Shown here: piece after piece, positions 45,892 through 54,957 of the stretch
Layout of the letters: each line of letters starts with the position of its first letter
How positions within the stretch are numbered: the first letter of the stretch is position 1
NCBI RefSeq assembly: GCF_016591975.1
Contig: NZ_AP024169.1
Span: 15,001-79,000, forward strand
Direction: 5' to 3'
Source of the DNA: Anaeromicropila herbilytica
GTDB lineage: Bacteria > Bacillota > Clostridia > Lachnospirales > Lachnospiraceae
DNA length: 64,000 nt
The notes under the pieces: model-generated
The model's database searches: none
What the model saw: the letters and a program-made list of their open reading frames with translations, nothing else
Told to the model about the DNA's origin: nothing
Translations under genes and position numbers: made by a program

Positions 45892-46230
45892 CTATAACTT
45901 AAATTGAACTTTAACTGAGCTTTTTAAATATTTACCACCTGCTGATTTTACATTTTTGGTGATATTAAGAATATAGGATTCATCTTTAGCATAAGCTTCG
46001 ACTGGTTCAATCTCTATGTAATTATTAACACTATCATATTTTATAGATGTTCTTAGTGGTGCATTCTTAAGATTGGTTACGTAAAGATTTACGTTATTCA
46101 CAGTTCTAGGATCGAGTGGTATATTAAATTTAATTCTCCAAACAAATTTGCCAGTTTTAAATTTAAGAGTTTGCTTTACCTTTTTTTCATCTCCATTGGA
46201 TGTTGACTCGATGCTAAGATAATTCGCCAT
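45892..46230 (-). CDS. Small protein with an SbsA-like Ig (Big_5) domain
   Basis: 112 residues from ATG 46230, which has AAGAGGTGATG just upstream; a longer frame back to 46356 lacks a ribosome binding site. The body (about 25-112) fits a bacterial Ig-like Big_5/SbsA domain: DPRTVNNVNLYVTN, IKYDSVNNYIEIEPVEAY, SYILNITKNVKSAGGKYLKSSVKV. There is no signal peptide, unusual for a domain mostly found outside the cell. Likely binding or structural module; function unknown. Confidence 0.75.
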   Translation of the reverse strand: MANYLSIESTSNGDEKKVKQTLKFKTGKFVWRIKFNIPLDPRTVNNVNLYVTNLKNAPLRTSIKYDSVNNYIEIEPVEAYAKDESYILNITKNVKSAGGKYLKSSVKVQFKL

Positions 46231-46410
46231 TTCATCACCTCTTATTAATATTATATTTCCATATAATTTAAAAAGCAATAAGTTTGTTGTCGTAAAATCG
46301 AGTAAATTGTAGGTAAGGTAAATAATAGTAGAATAATATAGAAAGGATCGCCACATAATACCTCTTTTAATTTATTTGAGGAGGTAGCTTATCTGATAGA
46401 AGTTTGCTAT

Positions 46411-47178
46411 GTGGTGGATAGATATAAATATATGTCAAAAGAATTTTGGAAAGCTGGAAATATGGTTTATCCATTACCTGCTGTAATGGTTAGTGTAGGC
46501 GGAGAAAGTTATAAGCCAAATATTATAACAATAGGTTGGACAGGAACAATATGTACGAATCCAGCAATGGTTTATATATCTGTTCGACCAGAGAGATATT
46601 CCTATGATATCATAAAAGAGACTGGAGAATTTGTAATTAATTTAACAACCGAGAATCTTGTAAAGGCTGTAGATTATTGTGGTGTTAAATCAGGAAGAGA
46701 TATCGATAAATTTAAAGAAATGAATCTAACTGCAGTAACTGGTAATCAAATTACAGCTCCATACATCAAGGAATGCCCAGTTAATATCGAATGCAAAGTA
46801 GAACAAATCCTTAAACTTGGTTCTCATGATATGTTTATAGCAAAGGTACTTGGTGTTCATGTTGATAAAAAATATATGAATGAACGCGGAAAATTCGAAT
46901 TGAATAAGGCGAATCCAATTGTGTATTCCCATGGAGAATATTATGGAATTGGTAAATTACTTGGTACTTTTGGATACTCTATTCGTCGTAAAAATCAAAA
47001 GATGGGGGATACTAATAATACACAAAAAGAAAGAACCTTAATTAATAAAAAAGAAGTTAATAAAACTGAACGTAATAAAAAAGATAATAATAAAAAAGAG
47101 ATTAATAAAAATAAAAGAAACAATATCAAAAATAGTATAAGCACTAAAAATAAAAATATTCCAAACAGAAAAAAATAA
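46411..47178 (+). CDS. Flavin reductase-like FMN-binding protein with K/N-rich tail
   Basis: 255 residues. Residues about 10-190 form a flavoredoxin/flavin-reductase (DIM6/NTAB) domain: FWKAGNMVYPLPAVMVSVGG, TIGWTGTICTNPAMVYISVRPERYS (FMN binding), FVINLTTENLVKAVDYCG. The last 60 residues are an almost pure Lys/Asn/Arg tail, likely disordered. The start is unclear: GAGGAGG (46378-46384) is far from GTG 46411 and ATG 46432. An in-frame CTG at 46393 is well spaced. Function otherwise unknown. Confidence 0.85.
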   Translation: MVDRYKYMSKEFWKAGNMVYPLPAVMVSVGGESYKPNIITIGWTGTICTNPAMVYISVRPERYSYDIIKETGEFVINLTTENLVKAVDYCGVKSGRDIDKFKEMNLTAVTGNQITAPYIKECPVNIECKVEQILKLGSHDMFIAKVLGVHVDKKYMNERGKFELNKANPIVYSHGEYYGIGKLLGTFGYSIRRKNQKMGDTNNTQKERTLINKKEVNKTERNKKDNNKKEINKNKRNNIKNSISTKNKNIPNRKK

Positions 47179-47289
47179 TATAAACAAAAATAGTAATATG
47201 CAAAAAATAACCATCAATCGAATGTATCAAAAAATCAATACGCTAGATACAATAAAGTAGAATGAATTATACAAAGACTGGGTGAGCAT

Positions 47290-49149
47290 GTGAAGATAAA
47301 CTATTTATGTATAAAGAATTTTAAATCAATACGTGAACTTATTATAGAAGAAGTGGATCAGGCGCTAATATTAGTAGGGAAAAATAATACTGGAAAAACA
47401 GTTATTATTGACGCAATCAGAGCGATATCTGGAGAATATATAGTAAAAAACGATGATTATTTAGAACCAGAGAAGAGTATTGTAATTGAAATGAAAGTAG
47501 AAATCAGTGAAGAGGATATGCTGTACTTTCATTCTAATAGGATAATTAGTAAGTATAAGCGTTATGATCTCTGGACGAAAGAATTTAATTCAAGACTACA
47601 ATCATTAGAAAATGGAATTATCACATTTCAATGTATTATCAAAAATGGAAGAATCAAATATGATGATGGGTTCAAAAGAAATAATTTATATATTAAAGAG
47701 ATATTCCCTAAGATATATCATATTGACCATAGAAGAAATCTGAATGAAATACAAAATGATGTTATTCGATTTTATGATAAACAGTCTATTACAGAATTTC
47801 GCGATAATCAATGTATTTTTGATAAAGCAAAACCTTGTAACCGATGCTTTCAATGCATAGGTGTCATTAATAAAAAGAAACCTGATGAATTGACTGCCTA
47901 TGAGACAGGAAGATTATTAGAATATAAGTTATACAATATGAATTTAAGTGAATTCTCAGATAAGGTAAATAATCATTTTCGTGCTAATGGAGGGACCTCT
48001 AGAGAGATAAAATATGATGTTGATTTTAATGTAGAAGACATGTTTAAAATTGAGACACAAGTTTATAATAAAGAAAGAGACACATACGGATCGCTTCATA
48101 CATTAAGTGAAGGCTTAAGAAGCATCTATGCGTTATCGCTACTTGAGACATATATTGAAGAAGAGAATACAATTCCTTGTATTATTATGATTGAAGATCC
48201 TGAGATGTATTTGCATCCACAACTTCAAAAAGTTGCGAGTGAAATTCTATATCGATTATCTAAAAAGAATCAGGTTATTTTTAGTACACATTCACCTAAC
48301 ATGATATTCAATTTTTCGACAAAACAAATAAAACAGGTGATGTTAGATGAAGAATATTTTACAATCGTTAATAAAAATACAGATATAGACGAAATATTAG
48401 ATGATCTAGGTTATACAGCAAATGATTTAATGAATGTAAGTTTTGTATTTATTGTAGAGGGTAAACAAGATAGTAATAGACTTCCACTTTTATTAGAAAA
48501 ATATTATAAAGAAATCTATGATGAATCTGGAAAATTACAGAGAATAACAATTATCCCTACAAATAGCTGTACCAATATAAAAACTTATGCTAATCTAAAA
48601 TATATAAATAAATTATACTTAAAAGATCAATTTCTAATGATTCGAGATAGTGATGGAAAAAATCCGAAATATTTAATTAAGCAATTATGTAATTATTATA
48701 GTGAGAGAGCTAAAGAAGATATAGAAGGGCTTCCAAATGTAACTCCTAAGAATGTTCTTATCTTAAATTACTATTCATTTGAGAATTATTTTCTAGATCC
48801 AGTAGTTATGGAGAAAATAGGCGTTATTAAAAATCAAGAAGATTTCTACAATGTATTATATACGAAATACAAAGATTATTTATATAAACTGCCAAGTTTC
48901 AAACGAATGATTAAACAATCTGGAGTAAGAATTAATTCTAAGAATGATATAAAAGAAAATATTGAACTAATTAAGAAGTACGTAAGAGGCCATAATCTAT
49001 TTGATATTTTTTATGGTAAATATCATGGAAGTTCAGAAGAAGAAATTCTTAAGAAATATATTGAAGTTGCTCCAAGGGAGGATTTTAAAGATATTCTTGA
49101 TTCTATTGACTCTTTTATTTACTTTGAGAATAGAAAGAAGATGAAATAA
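47290..49149 (+). CDS. OLD-family ATPase with TOPRIM nuclease domain
   Basis: 619 residues. SMC/RecF-type ATPase: Walker A GKNNTGKT (30-37), signature-like LSEGLRSIYALSLLET, Walker B IIMIEDPEMYLHP (about 298-310) and H-loop STHSPNM. A C-terminal TOPRIM domain starts at about 385 (VFIVEGKQDSNRL, then MIRDSDGK). This is the OLD endonuclease layout. A cysteine cluster (about 176-190: CIF, CNRCFQC) is inserted in the ATPase, unusual for the family and possibly a metal site. No gajB-like helicase or other defence gene is adjacent. Confidence 0.82.
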   Translation: MKINYLCIKNFKSIRELIIEEVDQALILVGKNNTGKTVIIDAIRAISGEYIVKNDDYLEPEKSIVIEMKVEISEEDMLYFHSNRIISKYKRYDLWTKEFNSRLQSLENGIITFQCIIKNGRIKYDDGFKRNNLYIKEIFPKIYHIDHRRNLNEIQNDVIRFYDKQSITEFRDNQCIFDKAKPCNRCFQCIGVINKKKPDELTAYETGRLLEYKLYNMNLSEFSDKVNNHFRANGGTSREIKYDVDFNVEDMFKIETQVYNKERDTYGSLHTLSEGLRSIYALSLLETYIEEENTIPCIIMIEDPEMYLHPQLQKVASEILYRLSKKNQVIFSTHSPNMIFNFSTKQIKQVMLDEEYFTIVNKNTDIDEILDDLGYTANDLMNVSFVFIVEGKQDSNRLPLLLEKYYKEIYDESGKLQRITIIPTNSCTNIKTYANLKYINKLYLKDQFLMIRDSDGKNPKYLIKQLCNYYSERAKEDIEGLPNVTPKNVLILNYYSFENYFLDPVVMEKIGVIKNQEDFYNVLYTKYKDYLYKLPSFKRMIKQSGVRINSKNDIKENIELIKKYVRGHNLFDIFYGKYHGSSEEEILKKYIEVAPREDFKDILDSIDSFIYFENRKKMK

Positions 49150-49174
49150 TACAAAAACAAAGGAGAGACTAGTT

Positions 49175-49678
49175 ATGAATAACATTATATTAATTGGTAT
49201 GCCAGGTGCAGGTAAGAGTACAGTTGGAGTAGTGTTAGCAAAAGTATTAGGTTATCAATTCATTGATTCTGATTTGTTAATTCAAGAACAAGAGCAGAGA
49301 TTGTTAAAAGATATAATTGAAGAAGAAGGAATAGAAGGATTTATTCAGATTGAAAACAAAGTAAATAGTAAAATTAATGTATCACACTCTATTATTGCAA
49401 CAGGAGGCAGTGTCATCTATGGAGAAGAGGCTATGGAGCATCTTCGGGAAATTGGTACTGTAATATACATAAAGCTAAGCTATGAAACACTAGAAGATAG
49501 GCTTGGCAATATAAAGCAAAGGGGTGTTGTACTAAAAGAAGGTCAGAATTTACTTGGCTTATACAATGAACGTTGTCCTTTGTATCAAAAATATGCACAT
49601 GTAATTGTGGATGCAGAAAATATGGATGTAGAAAATGCAGTAGAAGAAATAGTTCGCTTAATAAATACGAAACAATGA
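49175..49678 (+). CDS. Shikimate kinase-like P-loop kinase
   Basis: 167 residues. Walker A GMPGAGKST (8-16), an Asp pair IDSD (36-39), ATGGS (72-76) and a lid region (RLGNIKQRGVV) fit the AroK/shikimate kinase fold. However, the shikimate-binding FR..E motif of the family is FIQIE here (lacking the Arg), and the I-E-x-x-x-G segment is also missing. It may be a relative with another substrate. Start ATG behind AAAGGAGAG, 25 nt after the OLD gene and probably co-transcribed. Confidence 0.75.
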   Translation: MNNIILIGMPGAGKSTVGVVLAKVLGYQFIDSDLLIQEQEQRLLKDIIEEEGIEGFIQIENKVNSKINVSHSIIATGGSVIYGEEAMEHLREIGTVIYIKLSYETLEDRLGNIKQRGVVLKEGQNLLGLYNERCPLYQKYAHVIVDAENMDVENAVEEIVRLINTKQ

Positions 49679-50000
49679 ATTATATGACTAAAGTGTTACT
49701 ATTAAGATAAGGATTTATTAAATATTATAATAGTAATAATATTATATTTACAAACGAAAAGTTTGTGGTATAATCTTAACTGTAGAAAAATAACAAAATA
49801 AAGTGAAAGATTCTGTATATTTTTACCTAAACTGAACTTTTTATAATTCATTATTTTGTATGAAACGAATTTGCAATATTAAAAATTAGTATTAATTAAT
49901 ATTAATTCATATAGATAGTAAGTAATCTAATTCATAATAAATAGGTTCATGTGACTAAAACAAACAGTAATTTTTCAAGTAGATAAAATAGAGGTGTGCC
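49679..50000. other. Intergenic region upstream of murA with promoter
   Basis: About 320 bp, AT-rich. A promoter candidate (TTTACA 49747-49752, 16-bp spacer, TATAAT 49769-49774) carries a perfect dyad ACAAAC-GAAAA-GTTTGT (49750-49766) in its spacer. No gene visible. Confidence 0.55.
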
Positions 50001-51299
50001 ATGGAGCAATATATTATAAAAGGACAGAAACCATTGGTTGGAGAAGTAACAATAGGTGGAGCAAAGAATGCAGCCCTTGGAATATTAGCAGCAGCAATAA
50101 TGACGGATGATACGGTATTTATAGATAATTTGCCAAATGTTAGTGATATCAATTATTTATTACAAGCGATAGAAGCAATTGGAGCAAGAGTAGAAAGAAT
50201 TAATGATCATGCAGTAAAAATTAATGGAAGTAATATTAATCTAATGAGCATTGATTATGAATTTATTCGTAAAATAAGAGCTTCTTATTATTTATTAGGA
50301 GCTTTATTAGGCAAGTACAAATCTGCAGAAGTAGCTTTACCAGGTGGTTGTAATATTGGAAGTAGACCAATTGATCAACATATTAAAGGATTTGAGGCAC
50401 TTGGAGCGAAAGTGGTTATTGAACATGGTATGATTAGAGCAGAAGCAAAAGAGTTAAAAGGTAGTCATATTTACCTAGACTCTGCAAGTGTTGGTGCAAC
50501 AATTAACATTATGTTAACTGCCTGTCTATCAAAAGGGCAAACTATAATCGAAAATTCAGCAAGAGAACCTCATGTAGTTGACGTTGCTAACTTCTTAAAC
50601 AGTATGGGAGCTGATATTAAAGGTGCAGGAACAGACGTTATTCGTATTAAAGGTGTTGAATCATTAAAAGGATGTGAATATTCTATTATTCCTGATCAAA
50701 TTGAAGCTGGTACGTTTATGCTTGCTGCAGCAGCAACAAAGGGTGATGTTACAATTAAGAATGTAATCCCTAAACATCTTGAAGCTATTACAGCAAAACT
50801 TGAAGAAATTGGTGCTACAGTAGAAGAATATGATGATGCAGTTAGAGTTATAGCCAAAGAAAGATTAGGTCATACTCATATTAAAACATTACCATATCCA
50901 GGTTTTCCTACAGATATGCAACCACAGATGACAGCTCTTTTAGCATTATCTAATGGAACTAGCATAGTTACAGAAAGCATATTTGAAAATCGATTCAAAT
51001 ATGTAGATGAACTTGTTCGTATGGGAGCGAGTATTAAAGTAGAAGGCAATTCTGCTATTATTGATGGTGTAAAAGGCTTTACTGGGGCAATAGTAAGTGC
51101 TCCTGATTTAAGAGCGGGAGCTGCATTAGTTATAGCGGGTCTTGTAGCAGAAGGATTTACAATAGTAGAAGAAATTGGATATGTTGAAAGAGGCTATGAA
51201 GGATTTGAGAAAAAGATGCAAAGTCTTGGAGCAAATATGGCTAAAGTAGATGTAGAAGATGAAAAAGCAATTCAAAAGTTCAAATTAAAAGTAGGCTAA
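50001..51299 (+). CDS. murA: UDP-N-acetylglucosamine 1-carboxyvinyltransferase
   Basis: First committed step of peptidoglycan synthesis, adding enolpyruvate to UDP-GlcNAc. 432 residues. Catalytic Cys (about 117) lies in LPGGCNIGSRPIDQHI, the fosfomycin target loop; a Cys rather than Asp predicts sensitivity. N-terminal GGAKNAALG and the DLRAGAALVIAGL signature are present. Preceded by AGAGGTG. Whether a second paralogue exists cannot be seen. Confidence 0.97.
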   Translation: MEQYIIKGQKPLVGEVTIGGAKNAALGILAAAIMTDDTVFIDNLPNVSDINYLLQAIEAIGARVERINDHAVKINGSNINLMSIDYEFIRKIRASYYLLGALLGKYKSAEVALPGGCNIGSRPIDQHIKGFEALGAKVVIEHGMIRAEAKELKGSHIYLDSASVGATINIMLTACLSKGQTIIENSAREPHVVDVANFLNSMGADIKGAGTDVIRIKGVESLKGCEYSIIPDQIEAGTFMLAAAATKGDVTIKNVIPKHLEAITAKLEEIGATVEEYDDAVRVIAKERLGHTHIKTLPYPGFPTDMQPQMTALLALSNGTSIVTESIFENRFKYVDELVRMGASIKVEGNSAIIDGVKGFTGAIVSAPDLRAGAALVIAGLVAEGFTIVEEIGYVERGYEGFEKKMQSLGANMAKVDVEDEKAIQKFKLKVG

Positions 51300-51310
51300 A
51301 TAGATAACAG

Positions 51311-51367
51311 TAAAGTGGATATAATAAATAGTAATGTTTTCAAACACTATTTATTATATCCACTTTA
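51311..51367. terminator. Perfect 22-bp hairpin after murA
   Basis: Arms 51311-51332 and 51346-51367 are exact inverted repeats around a 13-nt loop. It lies 12 nt after murA. No strong U tract follows. Confidence 0.7.
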
Positions 51368-51381
51368 AATTATATTATTAA

Positions 51382-51432
51382 AAAAATACTATAAATATTT
51401 AGAAAATTATTTATAGTATTTTTATCTTTTTT
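51382..51432. terminator. Second terminator between murA and the HD-GYP gene
   Basis: AAAAATACTATAAAT pairs with ATTTATAGTATTTTT (right arm 51409-51423), followed by ATCTTTTTT on the plus strand. Suits both convergent genes. Confidence 0.75.
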
Positions 51433-51489
51433 ATTATAGTTTTTATTTAAAATTTTCGTATATTTATTTAATTACTTTAAATTACAATT

Positions 51490-52602
51490 TTATATAATTT
51501 CCTTAATGAAAAGGTCAGGCTCTTTTGAGAGATCAACAAATTCTGTACCTATTTGTACAACTGGTTTTGTTAAATTATGATTATTTATTAATATAATCTT
51601 ACCTTGCCTGTTATTACTTAAAATAACATCGTTATGTAAATATGTCTGCACAATACCTGTTAAGAATGGAAGGATGTATTTGGGATCATACTTACTAAAT
51701 TCTTCATTTTCAAAGATACCAATTACTTCAAAAGGACATAATGGACCACGATATACACGTTTAGAAGTCATTGCATCATATACATCTGCTATAGAGACAA
51801 TCTTAGTAAAGTCATTAATACTTCGATTCGTAAATCCATTCGGATATCCAGTTCCATCGCATCTTTCATGATGTAATAAAGCAGCATGTTTGATACGGAT
51901 ATCTATATCCTGATCCTTTAATATTTGATAGCCTTTTAATGTATGCTTTTTGATTAGGTCATATTCTTCTACTGTTAATTTTTCTGGTTTTTTTATAATA
52001 TTTTCTGGGATCTCCACTTTACCAATATCATGAAGTAAGCCACAGAGAGTTAGTATATCATTCTCTTCTTTTGATAGGTTAATCCAATTACCTATTGTAT
52101 GGCAAATAAGTGCAACATTGATGGAGTGAGTATAAGTTTCATCATCATACTCTCTGATACAATGTAGCATATCAAATAAATGAAGGTTATTACGACTATT
52201 AGATAATATTTTATTACAATCTGCTAAGAGATCATCACAATTAATCTGAGTTTTATTAAATGAAATATTATGAAAAGAATCTGATAGTGTAGATACAGAT
52301 TCTGAAAAATCTTTTGAAAAGGATTTAAACTCTTCGCTTTCACGAATTTTCTTTGAGTATAGCATTTCATCTATAAATGGCTCAGGTGTAGGTTCATCTT
52401 CAAATGATATTTCTGCTTCGTCTGAATCTTCATGAATAAAAATGGATAGTTCATCAATAGAATAAAACTTAAGTCTGGTTATAATACGATCAGTCAGCCC
52501 TGTATCTTTAGCAATTACAAGTAAGTCATTAAATGCATAAATATCATCAGCAGCAATCATGCCTGGAGTTGCTTGACTAGTTGGAATTCGTCTTATGTTC
52601 AT
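51490..52602 (-). CDS. HD-GYP domain protein, probable c-di-GMP phosphodiesterase
   Basis: 370 residues from ATG 52602, which follows GGGGAGAG; an upstream frame start at 52692 has no site. The N-terminal part (1-150) is an uncharacterised DUF3391-like segment; the C-terminal HD-GYP domain has the full set of motifs: LLHDIGKVEIP, HT in IKKHTLKGYQIL and HHERCDGTGYPNG (GYP intact), so it is likely active on c-di-GMP or a related dinucleotide. No receiver domain is fused. Monocistronic. Confidence 0.92.
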   Translation of the reverse strand: MNIRRIPTSQATPGMIAADDIYAFNDLLVIAKDTGLTDRIITRLKFYSIDELSIFIHEDSDEAEISFEDEPTPEPFIDEMLYSKKIRESEEFKSFSKDFSESVSTLSDSFHNISFNKTQINCDDLLADCNKILSNSRNNLHLFDMLHCIREYDDETYTHSINVALICHTIGNWINLSKEENDILTLCGLLHDIGKVEIPENIIKKPEKLTVEEYDLIKKHTLKGYQILKDQDIDIRIKHAALLHHERCDGTGYPNGFTNRSINDFTKIVSIADVYDAMTSKRVYRGPLCPFEVIGIFENEEFSKYDPKYILPFLTGIVQTYLHNDVILSNNRQGKIILINNHNLTKPVVQIGTEFVDLSKEPDLFIKEII

Positions 52603-52819
52603 TGTCTCTCCCCTTATTGATAATGCCCCTTTATTATAGTAAAGCAATATATAATGTATATATCGGTAAAATTTATAAAAATAGTATACCATAGGTAAAA
52701 AAAATTGAACAGTGTCAAATTATAGACAATGCATAGAAAAATTGAAAGTAAAGACATAATTATGATAAGATTTTAAACCGAAAATTGAGTAATAGAATTA
52801 TGAATTGTATGAATACATT

Positions 52820-52848
52820 TTGACTTACCGAAATAGATAGATTACAAT
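52820..52848 (+). promoter_or_regulatory. Promoter of csoR
   Basis: TTGACT (52820-52825), 17-bp spacer, TACAAT (52843-52848), within the 352-bp intergenic region 52603-52954. I see no GC-rich CsoR-type palindrome and no other gene in that region. Confidence 0.6.
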
Positions 52849-52954
52849 AAATGTAGTAGATATGAGAACATAGATTTGTATTATCAATAGAATTTGATTC
52901 AGTAAATATTTATGCAAACAAATAAGATAATTATCGTAAAAAAGAGGGAAGAAT

Positions 52955-53248
52955 ATGGAACATGAATGCTGTAAAACCAAACATCGTGAAGAAAAAGAGT
53001 ATAAAGATCTGATCAATCGCTTGAATCGAATTGAGGGCCAAGTTCGTGGAGTTAAGAACATGGTTCAGAAAGATGAATATTGTATTGATATATTAACACA
53101 AGTATCGGCAATACAATCAGCATTAAATAGTTTTAATAAAGTACTACTTAGTAATCATATAAAAACTTGTGTAGTTGAGGATATTAAGGCTGGTGATTAT
53201 GAAGTTGTCGAAGAATTATTAAAAGCTCTTCAAAAATTAATGAAATAA
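52955..53248 (+). CDS. csoR: CsoR-type copper-sensing repressor
   Basis: 97-residue four-helix DUF156 repressor. The copper ligands Cys43, His68 and Cys72 have the same 25 and 4 spacing as characterised CsoR (Cys-His-Cys), and Tyr/Glu allosteric positions are in place, pointing to Cu(I) rather than nickel or formaldehyde sensing. Two extra Cys are at the N terminus (HECC). No copA, copZ or other copper gene is adjacent, so its targets are elsewhere. Ribosome binding site AAGAGGGAAG. Confidence 0.87.
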   Translation: MEHECCKTKHREEKEYKDLINRLNRIEGQVRGVKNMVQKDEYCIDILTQVSAIQSALNSFNKVLLSNHIKTCVVEDIKAGDYEVVEELLKALQKLMK

Positions 53249-53273
53249 AATTAAAATAAAAAAACAAAATATA

Positions 53274-53302
53274 TTGACGAATTATGAAAAATAGGTTATG
53301 CT
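53274..53302 (+). promoter_or_regulatory. Promoter of the SAM riboswitch-metK unit
   Basis: TTGACG (53274-53279), 17-bp spacer, TATGCT (53297-53302), about 40 nt before the SAM-I aptamer. Confidence 0.65.
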
Positions 53303-53345
53303 ATATCAACAGATAATAAAAAATAAAATTAAATATGTATATTTT

Positions 53346-53441
53346 CTCTTATTAGGAGAGGTGGAGAGTGAAGGCTCTATGAAACCCGGCAACCCCATTA
53401 TTGGAAGGTGCCAATCTAAGCGAGTAATCGAACAATAAGAG
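53346..53441 (+). promoter_or_regulatory. SAM-I (S-box) riboswitch aptamer
   Basis: P1 arms CTCTTATT (53346-53353) and AATAAGAG (53434-53441) enclose the diagnostic core: GGAGAGGTGGAGAGTG, CTATGAAACCCGGCAACC, and GGAAGGTGCCAATCTAAGCGAGTAATCG (shown in pieces), including the kink-turn and pseudoknot elements. It binds S-adenosylmethionine and, with the following terminator, turns metK off when SAM is plentiful. Confidence 0.95.
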
Positions 53442-53466
53442 GATTTGATTGAAGATAAATTTATCA

Positions 53467-53492
53467 AGTCCATCTTAGATGGGCTTTTTTTG
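53467..53492 (+). terminator. SAM riboswitch expression-platform terminator
   Basis: AGTCCATC pairs with GATGGGCT (G-T allowed), loop TTA, tail TTTTTTT. The upstream segment 53436-53466 can instead pair as antiterminator. Confidence 0.85.
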
Positions 53493-53682
53493 TTGAATAT
53501 TTACTAAAGTTTTTAACTTGATGTTTTATATTTATTATGAAAACGTTAAAATCAACAAAATAAGCTTAAGAAAATATTGTTTAAATAATTATTATTGTTT
53601 AAGAGTATGCTTATCTCATTTATTTGAGAAAATAAACTAATGAAGAGCAAGTATTCATGACGAGTTTAAAGGAGGATATTTA

Positions 53683-54870
53683 ATGGAAAAGAGATTATTT
53701 ACATCAGAATCAGTAACAGAAGGGCATCCTGATAAGATCTGTGATCAGATATCAGATGCAGTACTAGATGCATTATTAGAACAAGATCCTATGAGTAGGG
53801 TTGCATGTGAAACAGCAATTACAACAGGTTTAGTACTTGTAATGGGTGAAATTACTACCTCTGGATATGTAGATATTCAGAAAATAGTAAGAGATACCAT
53901 TCGTGAGATTGGATATGATAGATCCGATAAAGGATTCGATGCCAACACTTGTGGTGTTATCGTAGCTTTAGATGAGCAATCTGCAGATATTGCAATGGGT
54001 GTTAATCGTGCATTAGAAGCAAAAGAAAATACAATGTCTGAAGCAGAGATTGAGGCAATTGGAGCTGGAGATCAAGGTATGATGTTCGGTTATGCAACAG
54101 ATGAAACAGAAGAATATCTTCCATATCCAATCGCTCTTGCGCACAAATTATCTAGACAATTAAGTAAGGTTAGAAAAGATGGAACATTATCTTATCTTCG
54201 TCCAGATGGTAAGACTCAAGTAACCGTAGAATATGATGAAGATGGTAAACCAGTTCATCTAAATGCTGTTGTATTATCAACACAACATGATGAAAAAGTT
54301 ACTCAAGAACAAATTCACCAAGATATTAAGAAATATGTATTTGATGTGATTTTACCAAAAGAATTAATTACTGAAAAAACAAAATTCTTTATTAATCCTA
54401 CTGGAAGATTTGTTATTGGTGGACCAAATGGTGATAGTGGTCTTACAGGACGTAAGATTATTGTTGACACATATGGCGGATATGCTCGTCACGGCGGTGG
54501 TGCTTTCTCAGGAAAGGATTGTACAAAGGTAGACCGTTCAGCAGCATATGCAGCTCGTTATGTAGCAAAGAATATTGTTGCAGCTGGACTTGCAAAAAGA
54601 TGTGAAATTCAATTATCTTATGCAATTGGAGTTGCTCAACCAACTTCCATTATGGTAGATACATTTGGTACAGGTAAGATTACAGATGAACAAATCGTAG
54701 ATATTATTCGTGATAATTTTGATCTTAGACCAGCCGGTATCATTAAAATGTTAGATTTAAGAAGACCAATCTATAAGCAAACAGCTGCATATGGACATTT
54801 TGGACGTACAGATTTAGCACTTCCTTGGGAAAGAATTGATAAAGTAGATGTTTTAAAGAAATATCTATAA
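53683..54870 (+). CDS. metK: S-adenosylmethionine synthetase
   Basis: Makes SAM from methionine and ATP. 395 residues, standard for MetK. Visible: FTSESVTEGHPDKICDQISDA (5-25), the GAGDQGMMFGYA loop (near 127) and the late GGGAFSGKDCTKVDRSAAY motif. Controlled by the SAM-I riboswitch 250 nt upstream, a self-limiting loop. AAAGGAGG before ATG. Confidence 0.98.
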   Translation: MEKRLFTSESVTEGHPDKICDQISDAVLDALLEQDPMSRVACETAITTGLVLVMGEITTSGYVDIQKIVRDTIREIGYDRSDKGFDANTCGVIVALDEQSADIAMGVNRALEAKENTMSEAEIEAIGAGDQGMMFGYATDETEEYLPYPIALAHKLSRQLSKVRKDGTLSYLRPDGKTQVTVEYDEDGKPVHLNAVVLSTQHDEKVTQEQIHQDIKKYVFDVILPKELITEKTKFFINPTGRFVIGGPNGDSGLTGRKIIVDTYGGYARHGGGAFSGKDCTKVDRSAAYAARYVAKNIVAAGLAKRCEIQLSYAIGVAQPTSIMVDTFGTGKITDEQIVDIIRDNFDLRPAGIIKMLDLRRPIYKQTAAYGHFGRTDLALPWERIDKVDVLKKYL

Positions 54871-54917
54871 TTACACTTTGAGAATTTATAAGTAAATTAT
54901 ATTAGTTTATAATAGAT

Positions 54918-54957
54918 ACAAGCTTCAAAGAAGATAATTCTTGAAGCTTGTTTTTTA
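54918..54957 (+). terminator. Terminator of metK
   Basis: ACAAGCTTCAA (54918-54928) pairs with TTGAAGCTTGT (54941-54951), then TTTTTATT. Confidence 0.9.
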
